Assembly (NCBI GenBank): GCA_019745775.1
Contig: JAIESR010000006.1
Location: 124,001 to 188,000, forward strand
DNA: 64,000 bases
Direction: 5' to 3'
Source: Xanthobacteraceae bacterium
Lineage (GTDB): Bacteria; Pseudomonadota; Alphaproteobacteria; Rhizobiales; Xanthobacteraceae
Numbering within the stretch: position 1 is the first letter of the stretch; the number at the start of each line of letters is the position of its first letter. Position numbers and translations under genes: made by a program. Below, piece after piece: positions 1-8,150 of this stretch. The notes beneath the pieces are model-generated. The model saw only the letters and a list, made by a program, of their open reading frames with translations. It was not told the DNA's origin and did no database searches.

Positions 1-738
1 ATGGCCGATCAATATTCGCGCCAGCAGCCGCAGATCGAGCAGTCGCAGCCGAACAAGACGGGCGCAAAGCCGACCGACGAGAGCGGGCGATTCGTCAGCC
101 GCATCCTCGCGTCGACCGAATCGACCTGGAAGGACGTGTTCGCGAAGTCCGGACGCCAGTACCGCCCGCCGGTGCTGGTGCTCTATTCCGGCCAGACCCG
201 CGCCAACTGCGGCGGCACCGCGATGGCGACGATGGGGCCGTTCTATTGCCCGGCCGACAAGAAGATCTATCTCGATACCTCGTTCTTCCAGATGATCGAG
301 AAGCGCTTCCGCGGCTGCGATGTCGGCAGTCCGTCCTGCCGCTTTGCGCAGGCCTATGTGATCGCGCACGAGGTCGGGCATCACGTGCAGGGCGAACTCG
401 GCATCCTCGGCAACGCGCAGCGCGAGCAGCAGCGCCTGGGCGGCCGGTCGGCGGAAGCCAACCGCATCCAGGTGCGCGTCGAATTGCAGGCCGATTGCCT
501 CGCCGGCATCTGGGCCAACCGGGCGCAGGAGCGCCTCGCGCCCGGCGACATCGAAGCGGCGCTGCGCACCGCGAGCGCGATCGGCGACGATACGCTCCAG
601 CGCAAGGCCCAGGGCCATGTGGTGCCCGACTCGTTCACCCACGGCACCTCGGAGCAGCGCCAGCGCTGGTTCTACACCGGCTTCAAGTCGGGCACCGTCG
701 ATAGCTGCAACACGTTCTCGCCGACGGCGCAGCTTTAG
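1..738 (+). CDS. Neutral zinc metallopeptidase, YpfJ/KPN_02809 family (5' end cut by window)
   Basis: This is the catalytic part of a YpfJ-type neutral zinc metalloprotease, a membrane-anchored family of unknown substrate. The zinc motif HEVGHH lies at residues 123-128 of the visible part, and an Asp/Glu-bearing helix (VELQADC) about 35 residues later supplies the expected third ligand. The MGPFYCPADK and VVPDSFTHGTS blocks are family signatures. Family members are about 290 residues and begin with a short cytoplasmic stretch and one membrane helix. Those parts are missing here, so the first ATG at base 1 is probably internal and the true start lies before the window. The gene stops just before a long palindromic repeat. 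Confidence 0.85.
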   Translation: MADQYSRQQPQIEQSQPNKTGAKPTDESGRFVSRILASTESTWKDVFAKSGRQYRPPVLVLYSGQTRANCGGTAMATMGPFYCPADKKIYLDTSFFQMIEKRFRGCDVGSPSCRFAQAYVIAHEVGHHVQGELGILGNAQREQQRLGGRSAEANRIQVRVELQADCLAGIWANRAQERLAPGDIEAALRTASAIGDDTLQRKAQGHVVPDSFTHGTSEQRQRWFYTGFKSGTVDSCNTFSPTAQL

Positions 739-756
739 CCGGGTGCTTATTGCTGT

Positions 757-912
757 GCCCTCTCCCCTTGAGGGAGAGGGCAGCTCCGAACGTGCAACTG
801 ACTTGGGTGGGTGAGGGGGTCTCTTCGCCAAATAGACCTTTAACGAAGATACCCCTCACCCAATTGTTTCTGTGGATTCTTTCTTGAGCCCTCTCCCTCA
901 AGGGGAGAGGGC
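757..912. repeat. Nested long inverted repeat (REP-like family A)
   Basis: A 25-bp GC-rich palindrome at 757-781 recurs as its exact reverse complement at 888-912. Between them is a second inverted pair (GGGTGAGGGG near 810 and CCCCTCACCC near 852). Transcribed, the whole element would fold into a hairpin of about 155 nt. The same architecture recurs at 8348-8490 with one to two changes, so this is a dispersed family and not a local accident. It fills most of the gap between the metalloprotease and the DUF3500 gene. Confidence 0.8.
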
Positions 913-962
913 ACGAGACGCGAGCATCGAATCCTGGCGCACATTGCGAAGAGGATCGTCGC

Positions 963-1994
963 ATGACCTACAACACACCCGATCGCCGCAGCGTCATCGC
1001 CGGCGGCATGGCGCTCGCCGGTAGCACGCTGCTGCCGAACGCCGGCGCGGCGCAGGCCGGGCTCGGCTCCGCCGCCGATCTTCTCGCCAGCACCCAAAAA
1101 TTCCTTGCCGGCCTCGACGGCCAGCAGCGCAAGGCCGCGACCTTCGCGCTGAACGCCCCGCAGTGGCGCAGCTGGGACTATTTCGGCTCCGGCAACAACA
1201 TCAAGCCGGGCCTGCGGCTCGAAGTGATGAACGCGGCGCAGAAGCAGGCCGCCTGGGACGTGCTGGCGGTGCTGTTCTCACCGGCCGGCATCGAGAAGAC
1301 CCGCAACGTGATGACGCTACAGGACGTGCTGGCGTCGCAGGGCAGCATGCCGGACCAGCGCTCGTCGGAGCGGTTCTCGTTCGCGGTGTTCGGCACGCCG
1401 GCGGAGACCGGCGCTTGGGCGTTCCGGCTCGAAGGCCACCACCTGCACCAGTCGATCTCGGTGCGTGACAACCGCATCGTCTCGGTCACACCGTCGTCGT
1501 TCTCGGTCAATCCGAACCGCGTCACGTCAGGCAAGCATGCCGGGCTGGTGACGCTGCGCGGCGAAGAGGCGCTGGCGCGCAGGCTCTACGGCGATCTCGA
1601 TCCGACGCGGCAGGGCAGGGCGCGCCTCTCGGCGACGCCGATGAACAACATCATGTCCTATGCCGGGCGCGAGCGCGCCAATGCGCAGGGCGTCGGCCTT
1701 CCGGTCGCCGAATTGCAATCGGCGCAGCGCGATCTCGTCTGGCAACTGGTCGAGACCTACGCCGCCGACTATCTCACGCCGGCGCTGGCCGAGGCGCAAC
1801 GCGCGCGGGTGCGCAGCGGCGACCGCGAGGCCGTGCATTTTGCGTGGTACGGGCCGAACACCGCCGAGCGCGCGTTCGGCTATCGCGTCATCGGGCCGAG
1901 CTTCGTGATCGAGCTTGGTTCGGTCGATCCGGCCGCGCAGCACCTGCACACGATCTATCACGATCTCGGCAACGTGCTCGGACGCGCGGGCTGA
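963..1994 (+). CDS. Tat-exported DUF3500 domain protein
   Basis: The 343-residue product has a twin-arginine start (DRRSVIAGG, residues 7-15) followed by a hydrophobic stretch and an AQA-type cleavage region near residue 30. This points to export by the Tat system. The rest matches the DUF3500 family: an N-terminal helical part with the L-x-x-M-N-x-x-Q-x-x-A block, then a region rich in short beta strands with GHHLHQS and a late AFGYRVIGPSFVIE block. The function of the family is unknown. A GAAGAGGAT ribosome site precedes the ATG. The next gene, a small Bug-type receptor, starts 3 bases after this stop, so the two are probably co-transcribed. Confidence 0.75.
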   Translation: MTYNTPDRRSVIAGGMALAGSTLLPNAGAAQAGLGSAADLLASTQKFLAGLDGQQRKAATFALNAPQWRSWDYFGSGNNIKPGLRLEVMNAAQKQAAWDVLAVLFSPAGIEKTRNVMTLQDVLASQGSMPDQRSSERFSFAVFGTPAETGAWAFRLEGHHLHQSISVRDNRIVSVTPSSFSVNPNRVTSGKHAGLVTLRGEEALARRLYGDLDPTRQGRARLSATPMNNIMSYAGRERANAQGVGLPVAELQSAQRDLVWQLVETYAADYLTPALAEAQRARVRSGDREAVHFAWYGPNTAERAFGYRVIGPSFVIELGSVDPAAQHLHTIYHDLGNVLGRAG

Positions 1995-1997
1995 CCG

Positions 1998-2492
1998 ATG
2001 ATCCGGCTTGGCATCCTCTTCGCTGCCATCCTGGGCATCGCCGCGCCGGCGCCGGCGGCGGCGCAGTCGCCGTCACCGGTGATGCTGCTGGTCAATCCCA
2101 AGAGCGGATTGAAGTCGGTTGGTGAGTTCGTGGCCTGGGCGAAGAACAGCAAGAAGCCGCTCGCCTATGCGTCGTCCGGTCCGCCCGCGCAGCGTTTCGG
2201 TGAGGCGCTGGCGCAGAAGATCGGCATCCAGTCCGTGCACGTGCCCTACCGCGCGGCGGTGCAGGGCATCCTCGATCTCATGGGCGGACACATCGATTTC
2301 GCGGTCATGGACCCCGGCGCGGCGGTCGGGCAGATCCAGGGCGGCCTGGTGAGGGCGCTTGCGGTCAGCGGCAAGCAGCGCGCAGCCGGTTTCCCCGACG
2401 TGCCGACTTTCGCCGAAGCGGGCTATCCGGAGCTTGCCGGGGCCTTCCCCGGCGGCAAAGTCACGGGTAAGACGGCGTATGCCCGGCATTGA
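1998..2492 (+). CDS. Miniature Bug/TctC-type solute receptor with only the central part of the fold
   Basis: This 164-residue protein has a signal peptide (residues 1-22, ending AAAQ) joined directly to the central part of a Bug receptor, the periplasmic binding protein of tripartite tricarboxylate transporters. Visible family blocks are VNPKSGLKSV, LAYASSGPP, VHVPYRAAVQGILDLMGG and the FPDVPTFAEAGYPEL motif. Normal members have about 320 residues. About 100 residues of the first lobe and about 70 of the C-terminus are missing. The reading frame is open and has a proper signal peptide, so it may be expressed, but binding of a ligand in a two-lobed cleft seems unlikely. Its last 14 bases overlap the start of moaB. 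It is either a relic or a reduced protein with a changed role. Confidence 0.6.
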   Translation: MIRLGILFAAILGIAAPAPAAAQSPSPVMLLVNPKSGLKSVGEFVAWAKNSKKPLAYASSGPPAQRFGEALAQKIGIQSVHVPYRAAVQGILDLMGGHIDFAVMDPGAAVGQIQGGLVRALAVSGKQRAAGFPDVPTFAEAGYPELAGAFPGGKVTGKTAYARH

Positions 2493-3042
2493 CGAAACCC
2501 GACAATTCGTTCCGCTCACGATCGCGGTGCTCACCGTCTCCGACACGCGCGAGATGGCCGACGACAAGTCGGGCGCGACGCTCGCCGAACGCATCAAGGC
2601 CGCCGGCCATAACGTGCATGAGCGCGCGATCGTGCCCGACGATGTCGAGGCCATCCGTGCGCAAATGAAGGCCTGGATCGCCGCGCCCGCGGTCGACGTG
2701 ATCATCACCACCGGCGGCACCGGCTTCACCGGCCGCGACGTGACGCCCGAGGCGGTCGAGCCGCTGTTCGAAAAGAAGATGGAAGGCTTCGCGACGCTGT
2801 TCCTGATGGTGAGCCACGCCAAGATCGGCACGTCGGCGATCCAGACCCGCGCCACCGCCGGCGTCGCCGGCGCGACCTACATCTTCTGCCTGCCGGGCTC
2901 GCCCGGCGCCTGCCGCGACGCCTGGGACGAGATCCTGGTGCACCAGCTCGATTACCGCTATCGGCCCTGCAACTTCGTCGAGATCATGCCGCGGCTCGAC
3001 GAGCATTTGCGCCGGCCGAAAGCGAAGGGCGCGACGGCGTAG
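2479..3042 (+). CDS. moaB: Molybdenum cofactor biosynthesis protein MoaB
   Basis: MoaB/MogA-fold protein of 187 residues. In this pathway MoaB-type proteins adenylylate molybdopterin before metal insertion. The diagnostic TTGGTGFTGRDVTPEA block is near residues 76-92, and the LPGSPGACRDAWDEI block lies near residue 140. The start is placed at the ATG that reads MPGIDETRQF, because homologues begin about 12 residues before the TIAVLTVSDTR strand. An in-frame ATG 120 bases upstream would add an Arg-rich stretch not seen in the family and would lie inside the mini-Bug gene. The 14-base overlap with that gene suggests coupled translation. No other cofactor gene is nearby. Confidence 0.9.
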   Translation: MPGIDETRQFVPLTIAVLTVSDTREMADDKSGATLAERIKAAGHNVHERAIVPDDVEAIRAQMKAWIAAPAVDVIITTGGTGFTGRDVTPEAVEPLFEKKMEGFATLFLMVSHAKIGTSAIQTRATAGVAGATYIFCLPGSPGACRDAWDEILVHQLDYRYRPCNFVEIMPRLDEHLRRPKAKGATA

Positions 3043-3080
3043 CCATCCGCATGCCTTGAAGCTGCGTACTCGATCTATCC

Positions 3081-3196
3081 CCGTCATCCTGAGGTGCTCG
3101 CCGAAAGGCGGGCCTCGAAGGACGACGGCCCGGCTGTTGCCGCGCCGGGGCCGTGCATCCTTCGAGGCGAGCTTCGCTCGCGCCTCAGGATGACGG
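3081..3196. repeat. Long inverted repeat (REP-like family B)
   Basis: The 14-bp outer arms CCGTCATCCTGAGG (3081-3094) and CCTCAGGATGACGG (3183-3196) are perfect reverse complements. Further inside, CCTCGAAGGA and TCCTTCGAGG pair as a second stem around a CG-rich centre. It lies between the convergent moaB and amidohydrolase genes. A related design occurs at 34777-34856 (CTGAGGAGCGC and GCGCTCCTCAG with an inner CTCGAAG/CTTCGAG pair). In that position it could act as a bidirectional transcription stop. Confidence 0.8.
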
Positions 3197-3229
3197 AGTG
3201 AGGTTGGCGACTCGCAAGAGAATTAATCG

Positions 3230-4891
3230 TCACTTCCCCATCGCGTCGTGCACGACCTTGCCGCCGACCATCGTCACCAGCGGCTTGAGGTCCTTGATCT
3301 CGTCCGCCGGCACGGTGAGGTAGTCGCGGTCGAGCACCAGCAGGTCGGCGTACTTGCCGCGCGCCAGCGAGCCGAGGTTCGCCTCCTGGAACAGGAAGTA
3401 GGCGTTCGAGCGCGTGTGCGCGATCAGCGCTTCCTCGCGGGTAATGGTCTGGCGGTTGACGTGGCGGCCGCCGATCATCTTGCCGGTCACCGCGAAGGCG
3501 AGCGTGTAGAACGGGTTCGACGGCGTCACCGCGGTGGCGTCAGAGCCGAGCCCCCAGTGGATGCCGGAATCCTGCACGCGGCGGAACGGCGGCATGTCCC
3601 AGGCCTTGTCGCCGTGGACCTTGTGCATCAGCGCGCCCTGGATCAGCGGGCGGCTGTGCAGCTGCGCCGACATGCCGAGCCGCTTCATGCGCTCGATCTG
3701 CGCTTCGGTGACCTGGTCGAGATGTGAGTAGGCCCAGCGCAGGCCCTTGATCGGGCGCTCCTTGTTCAGCGCTTCGTATTGCTCGAGGAACGCATCGATA
3801 GCCGTCTGCATCTCGACATGCGCGTTGAGGTGGATGCCCTGCTTGGCGAGCGCCTCCGCCAGGCGGCGCACCTGCGCCATCACCTTGGGATCCATCGGCC
3901 CGTCGGCGCGCATGGTGTTGGTGGTGGCCGGGCCGTAGGTCGATTCACCCCAGCCGATGTGATCGAAATAATCGTTGCCGCGGAACGGCACGGTCTGCGG
4001 CACCTCCGCGATCACCTTGTCCATCTGCTCGGGCGTCGCCGGCTGGCGGATGGTGAGCCAGAACACCCGCACATTGAGCTCGCCGGCATCGGCGAGGCGG
4101 CGGTAAGGTTCATAATGACGCGCGCTCATGCCGCGGCCGCCGAGGTCCGACCACGCGGTGATGCCGAGTGAATTGAGATAGGCCACGAGCTTGCGCGTAT
4201 TGGCGAACCAGGTCTCGGAATCCGCGTGCGGCACCTTGGCGGCGACGAAGGCGACGCCGCCGGCGCCGCGCACCACGCCGGTGAGCCTGCCGGTCGCGTC
4301 CTTCTCGATCGTGCCGCCGGGCGGGTTGGCGGTCGCTTCGTCGATGTTCGCCGCCTTCAGCGCCGCGCTGTTGAGATAGCTGTGGTTATAGACCGACTGG
4401 AGCACCAGCGGATTGTCGGGGGCGATCTTGTCGAGCTCGGCGCGCGGGAAGCCGCGCTGCTCGTCGGTGAACTGCTCCTCCGACCAGCCGCCGAGCACGG
4501 CGATCCATTGCCCCGGCTTCGATGCGCGCACGCGCTCGGTGACGAGATCGATCGCGCGCTTGCGGGTGGTGACGCCGTCGAAGCGCAGCTCGTTGTGCTC
4601 GGCGGCGCGCACCCAGTGCGAATGGTTGTCGATCAGCCCGGGGATGACGGTGCGGCCGTCGAGCGCGATGGTGCGGGTCTGCGGCCCCTTGAGCTTCTCG
4701 ATCTCGGCATTGGCCCCGACGGCGACGATGCGCTGCCCGCGGATCGCGATGGCTTCGGCGATGGTGAAGCGGTCGTCGACGGTGACGATCTTGCCGCCGA
4801 CCAGGATGGTATCCGCAAACGGCGCCTGCGCCGTGGCCGGCGCGCCGCCGATGATCGTCAAAAAGAGAAGCGCGGTCGCTAACGCACGCAT
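3230..4891 (-). CDS. Exported amidohydrolase, YtcJ-like (amidohydrolase family 3)
   Basis: The 553-residue product belongs to the metal-dependent TIM-barrel amidohydrolases of the YtcJ type. It has a signal peptide (MRALATALLFLTIIGG, cleavage near ATAQA) so it acts in the periplasm. The N-terminal composite strand domain (DTILVGGKIVTVDD) is followed by the metal motif NHSHW near residue 88, and the C-terminus returns to LARGKYADLLVLDRDYL, the typical family end. The start is chosen at 4891 because GGGAGG lies 8 bases upstream; a longer frame to 5017 has no signal peptide at its start. The substrate cannot be told from sequence. It is divergent from an exported alpha/beta hydrolase, with 143 bases between the two starts. 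Confidence 0.8.
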   Translation of the reverse strand: MRALATALLFLTIIGGAPATAQAPFADTILVGGKIVTVDDRFTIAEAIAIRGQRIVAVGANAEIEKLKGPQTRTIALDGRTVIPGLIDNHSHWVRAAEHNELRFDGVTTRKRAIDLVTERVRASKPGQWIAVLGGWSEEQFTDEQRGFPRAELDKIAPDNPLVLQSVYNHSYLNSAALKAANIDEATANPPGGTIEKDATGRLTGVVRGAGGVAFVAAKVPHADSETWFANTRKLVAYLNSLGITAWSDLGGRGMSARHYEPYRRLADAGELNVRVFWLTIRQPATPEQMDKVIAEVPQTVPFRGNDYFDHIGWGESTYGPATTNTMRADGPMDPKVMAQVRRLAEALAKQGIHLNAHVEMQTAIDAFLEQYEALNKERPIKGLRWAYSHLDQVTEAQIERMKRLGMSAQLHSRPLIQGALMHKVHGDKAWDMPPFRRVQDSGIHWGLGSDATAVTPSNPFYTLAFAVTGKMIGGRHVNRQTITREEALIAHTRSNAYFLFQEANLGSLARGKYADLLVLDRDYLTVPADEIKDLKPLVTMVGGKVVHDAMGK

Positions 4892-5034
4892 CGATATCCT
4901 CCCTTTATTGTCGATACACTGTAGCGCCGCCGTCGGAGGCGGACCAGCCACCCAACCGCTACGTGGATTGCCGTATCGTCCGCGTGCTGGTAAGAAAATT
5001 GCTGCGACAAGAAACAAGAATATGGGAGGTCAGT

Positions 5035-6243
5035 ATGAGCGTGCGGCTGTTGCTGGCGTGCGCGGCGGGGGCACTCATGGCGATCGCATCAATCGAGCCG
5101 GCCGGCGCGCAGGTGCGCTCGCTCGACGAGGTGAAAAAAGAGGTGCTGCGCCGTGCCGGCAAGATCAACCCGTTCCAGCACATCCGCCCCGACGACGCGA
5201 AGCGGATCGTCGCGTCGCTGACGAGCCTCGACCGCGACCATTGGGCGGAGACCTGGTGCAAGGTCGGCCTCGACTACGAAGCGCAGGGCGACGCCATGGC
5301 CAAGAAAGGCGCTGGCGCCAAGGAACTCGCCGACATCTATTACCTGGCGTCGGATTACTGCCGCGTCGGGCGCTATCCGGTCGCCAACACCCCCGGCAAG
5401 CGCAAGGCCTATCTCGATTCCGTGCGCATGTTCCGCAAGGCGGCGCGGCATTTCGAGGATCCGCTGCAGATCGTCGAGATTCCGTTCCAGGAAGGCAAGC
5501 TCACCGGCTATCTCACGATCCCGAAGGGCGCGACGCGTCCGCCGGTGGTCATCCACTGGGGCGGCGTCGACGGCTGGAAGGAAGACCGGCAATTCCAGGT
5601 TGGATTCCTCAACCGCGCCGGGCTTGCAACGCTCACCGTCGATATGCCCGGCACCGGCGAAAATCCGATCCTCTATGGCGATCCCTCGGCGGTGAAGACC
5701 TATTCGGCGTGGATCGACCATCTCGCCACGCGCAGCGATGTCGACGGCAGCCGTATCGGCGTGTGGGGCGCGAGCTTCGGCGGCTACTGGGCGGCGCGGC
5801 TTGCGTTCCAGGAAGCGAAGCGGATTCGCGGCGCGGTGTTCCACGGCGGCAACGTCCATTACGGCTTCCAGCGCGACTGGCTGATCCCGGCGTTCACCAC
5901 CGGAGGCGCCACTTATCTCTTTGGCGCGGCAAACCTGCTCGAAGCACGTGCGCAGGCGATGGGCACCAAGACCATGGACGAGTTCCTCGACGCGGTGCCG
6001 AAGCTCTCGTTGAAGGAGCTTGGCCTGATCGACCAGCCGTCGGCGCCGATCCTCGGCGTCAACGGCAAGCTCGACGACCAGGCGCCGGTGCAGGACATCT
6101 ATCTGTTGATGGAGCACGGCCCCACGCCCAAGGAGGCGCGCATCTATCCGCAGGGCCGCCACATGGGCCGCAGCCCCGGGCAATCCGAAGACGAGATCCC
6201 GCTGATGATCACCAACTGGCTCAAGGACAAGCTGACGCGGTGA
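5035..6243 (+). CDS. Exported alpha/beta hydrolase, FrsA/acyl-peptidase-like
   Basis: The 402-residue product starts with a signal peptide (cleavage near PAGAQ, residue 25) and carries an alpha/beta hydrolase domain in its second half. The nucleophile elbow is GASFGG (Ser at about residue 247). Candidate acid and base are the Asp in NGKLDDQAP (about 347) and the His in GRHMGR (376). The helical region before the hydrolase core resembles FrsA/DUF1100 esterases. The ATG at 5035 has GGGAGGT six bases upstream; an upstream in-frame ATG would put 24 extra residues before the signal peptide. The substrate is unknown. It ends one base before the converging glycosyltransferase gene. Confidence 0.75.
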   Translation: MSVRLLLACAAGALMAIASIEPAGAQVRSLDEVKKEVLRRAGKINPFQHIRPDDAKRIVASLTSLDRDHWAETWCKVGLDYEAQGDAMAKKGAGAKELADIYYLASDYCRVGRYPVANTPGKRKAYLDSVRMFRKAARHFEDPLQIVEIPFQEGKLTGYLTIPKGATRPPVVIHWGGVDGWKEDRQFQVGFLNRAGLATLTVDMPGTGENPILYGDPSAVKTYSAWIDHLATRSDVDGSRIGVWGASFGGYWAARLAFQEAKRIRGAVFHGGNVHYGFQRDWLIPAFTTGGATYLFGAANLLEARAQAMGTKTMDEFLDAVPKLSLKELGLIDQPSAPILGVNGKLDDQAPVQDIYLLMEHGPTPKEARIYPQGRHMGRSPGQSEDEIPLMITNWLKDKLTR

Positions 6244-6244
6244 G

Positions 6245-6817
6245 TCAGCTTCCCGCCGTCATCGCGACGTCGAGGGTCTCGATCCGCGCCCGTCCGAGCC
6301 GGCGCAGCAAGTCCGCCTCCGGATGGGCGGCCTTGGTGTCATGGCCGCCGAGGCCTTGGTAGAGCGATTTCGGAATCAGCAAGCCTTGCGACGGCTTCGG
6401 CCTGGCGCCGAGCGCCGACGCGATCAGCGCGAATGAGTCCGCGAGCGGCGAGGCGCCGCGGGGCGCGCGGGCGCGGAACACCGCCGCGTGTTCGTTTCCG
6501 GTCAGATCGCGTTCGCGCATGAAGCGATGCAGCTCCTCGATCCAGCCGATGCCGGGCAGGCTGCCGGGCTCGACGAACCAAAGCCAGTCCGCGCGTGCCG
6601 TTGCCGTGGCGGCCTTGAGGCGCGCGCCGCGATCGCCCGCGAGCGCCAGGAAGCGGCAGCCGGCCACATCGGCGACCTTGGCGGTGCCGTCGGTCGAGCC
6701 GCCGTCGGCGACGATCACCTCGCGCAGCACGCCGTCGAGCGCGCCCGGCACCAGGGCCGCCAAGGTGTGCGCCAACGCCCGCTCTGATTCGTGCGTGGGG
6801 ATGACCACGCTGATCAT
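6245..6817 (-). CDS. Family 2 glycosyltransferase, short TIGR04283-like
   Basis: The 190-residue protein has a GT-A nucleotide-sugar fold: MISVVIPTHESERAL opens the Rossmann-like domain, VIVADGGSTDGT is the second strand, and FVEPGSLPGIGW is in the place of the usual DxD metal site, with no clean DxD visible. The family is called from the DGGSTDGT block and the RGARL motif (GDRGARLKAA), which are typical of TIGR04283-like enzymes. No membrane segment is present. The acceptor is unknown. It converges on the exported hydrolase with a one-base gap. Confidence 0.65.
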   Translation of the reverse strand: MISVVIPTHESERALAHTLAALVPGALDGVLREVIVADGGSTDGTAKVADVAGCRFLALAGDRGARLKAATATARADWLWFVEPGSLPGIGWIEELHRFMRERDLTGNEHAAVFRARAPRGASPLADSFALIASALGARPKPSQGLLIPKSLYQGLGGHDTKAAHPEADLLRRLGRARIETLDVAMTAGS

Positions 6818-6914
6818 GGGAACTGCCCCCTTTCGCCAGGAGTTTCCACCACATCCTGTGCCGCCATGCCAGCCCGGCCACGAGATGCCGCGCTTAGCTA
6901 CAGGCCGTTACGAT

Positions 6915-6929
6915 GTTCTTGTTTTGTTC
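6915..6929 (+). promoter_or_regulatory. Alphaproteobacterial LexA-type (SOS) box
   Basis: The sequence GTTC, seven bases, GTTC matches exactly the direct-repeat LexA operator known in Alphaproteobacteria (GTTC-N7-GTTC). It is centred 32 bases upstream of the ATG of the radical SAM gene at 6954, a position expected for a repressor site over a promoter. The match is eight fixed bases, so one or two chance hits per 64 kb are possible. The position in front of a likely nucleic-acid gene is what makes it worth calling. Confidence 0.5.
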
Positions 6930-6953
6930 ACAATCTCGGATTAGATCAGGGTC

Positions 6954-8150
6954 ATGGCTCGTTCTTCAACAGCCCTGAAACGCCCGCCGGCGCCTTCTTC
7001 GCCCTCCTTGCCAACGCCGGCGGGCGGCTTTGGCCGACGTGCCCCGGCGATCGATCTCGATCTGCCGGCCGACGCCGATGTCGCCGTCGACGCCGAGCGG
7101 CGGCGCGGCCGCGGCGCGCAGTCGAACGCCTCGGGCCGCTACGAGCCGACCGCGCGCATCGCCTTCGACGACGGCTGGCAGGCGCTGGAGGAGATGCCGC
7201 CGTTCAAGACCACGGTGTCGGTCGACGCCACCCGCAAGATCATCACGCGCAATGACTCGCCGGACATCTCGTTCGACCGCTCGATCAATCCCTATCGCGG
7301 CTGCGAGCACGGCTGCATCTATTGCTTTGCGCGGCCGACCCACGCCTATCTCGGGCTCTCGCCCGGCCTCGACTTCGAATCGAAGCTGTTCATGAAGCCG
7401 GAGGCCGGTAAGCTCCTCGAACGCGAGCTGTCCGATCCGAAATATTCGCCGCGCACCATCGCGATCGGCACCAACACCGATCCGTACCAGCCGATCGAGA
7501 AGCAGTACCAGATCATGCGGCGGATCCTCGAAGTGCTCGATCACTTCGGCCATCCGGTCGGCATCGTCACCAAATCGAACCTGGTGCTGCGCGATCTCGA
7601 CATCCTCGCGCGCATGGCGAAGCGCAACATCGCCAAGGTCGCGCTGTCGGTGACCACGCTCGATCCGAAGCTCGCGCGCGTAATGGAGCCGCGCGCCGCG
7701 ACGCCGGCGCTGCGGCTCGAAGCCTTGCAGAAGCTGACCGAGGCGGGCGTGCCGACGACGGTCATGGTCGCGCCGGTCATCCCCGCGATCAACGACGCCG
7801 AGATGGAGCGCATCCTCGATTCCGCCGCCGCCGTCGGCGTGAAGGAGGCAGGGTACGTCCTGCTTCGGCTGCCGCTGGAAGTACGCGACCTGTTCCGCGA
7901 ATGGCTGATGGCGAACTTCCCGGATCGCTACCGCCATGTGTTCAAGCTGATCCGCGATATGCGCGGCGGCAAGGACTACGACTCCCAGTGGGGAGAACGC
8001 CAGACCGGCTCGGGCCCGATGGCCTGGATGATCGGCCGCCGCTTCGAGGCGACCTGCGAGAAGCTCGATCTCAACCGCACCCGCACGCGATTGACCACCG
8101 AGCACTTCTCGCCGCCGAAAGAGCAACCGCCGCAGTTGAGTCTGTTCTGA
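6954..8150 (+). CDS. PA0069-family radical SAM protein (spore photoproduct lyase-like)
   Basis: The 398-residue protein is of the PA0069 family, related to the SplB spore photoproduct lyases. The radical SAM cluster motif CEHGCIYC gives Cys117, Cys121 and Cys124. It is preceded by SINPYRGC and followed by KPEAGKLLERELSDP and IAIGTNTDPYQPIEKQY, all family signatures. The first 60 residues are low-complexity Pro/Ala/Arg-rich and probably disordered. The biological reaction of the family is not settled; DNA or RNA repair is suspected. A LexA-type box 25-39 bases upstream agrees with a role in the DNA damage response. The gene precedes rnhB, as in other rhizobia, but a 494-base repeat-filled gap separates them. 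Confidence 0.85.
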   Translation: MARSSTALKRPPAPSSPSLPTPAGGFGRRAPAIDLDLPADADVAVDAERRRGRGAQSNASGRYEPTARIAFDDGWQALEEMPPFKTTVSVDATRKIITRNDSPDISFDRSINPYRGCEHGCIYCFARPTHAYLGLSPGLDFESKLFMKPEAGKLLERELSDPKYSPRTIAIGTNTDPYQPIEKQYQIMRRILEVLDHFGHPVGIVTKSNLVLRDLDILARMAKRNIAKVALSVTTLDPKLARVMEPRAATPALRLEALQKLTEAGVPTTVMVAPVIPAINDAEMERILDSAAAVGVKEAGYVLLRLPLEVRDLFREWLMANFPDRYRHVFKLIRDMRGGKDYDSQWGERQTGSGPMAWMIGRRFEATCEKLDLNRTRTRLTTEHFSPPKEQPPQLSLF

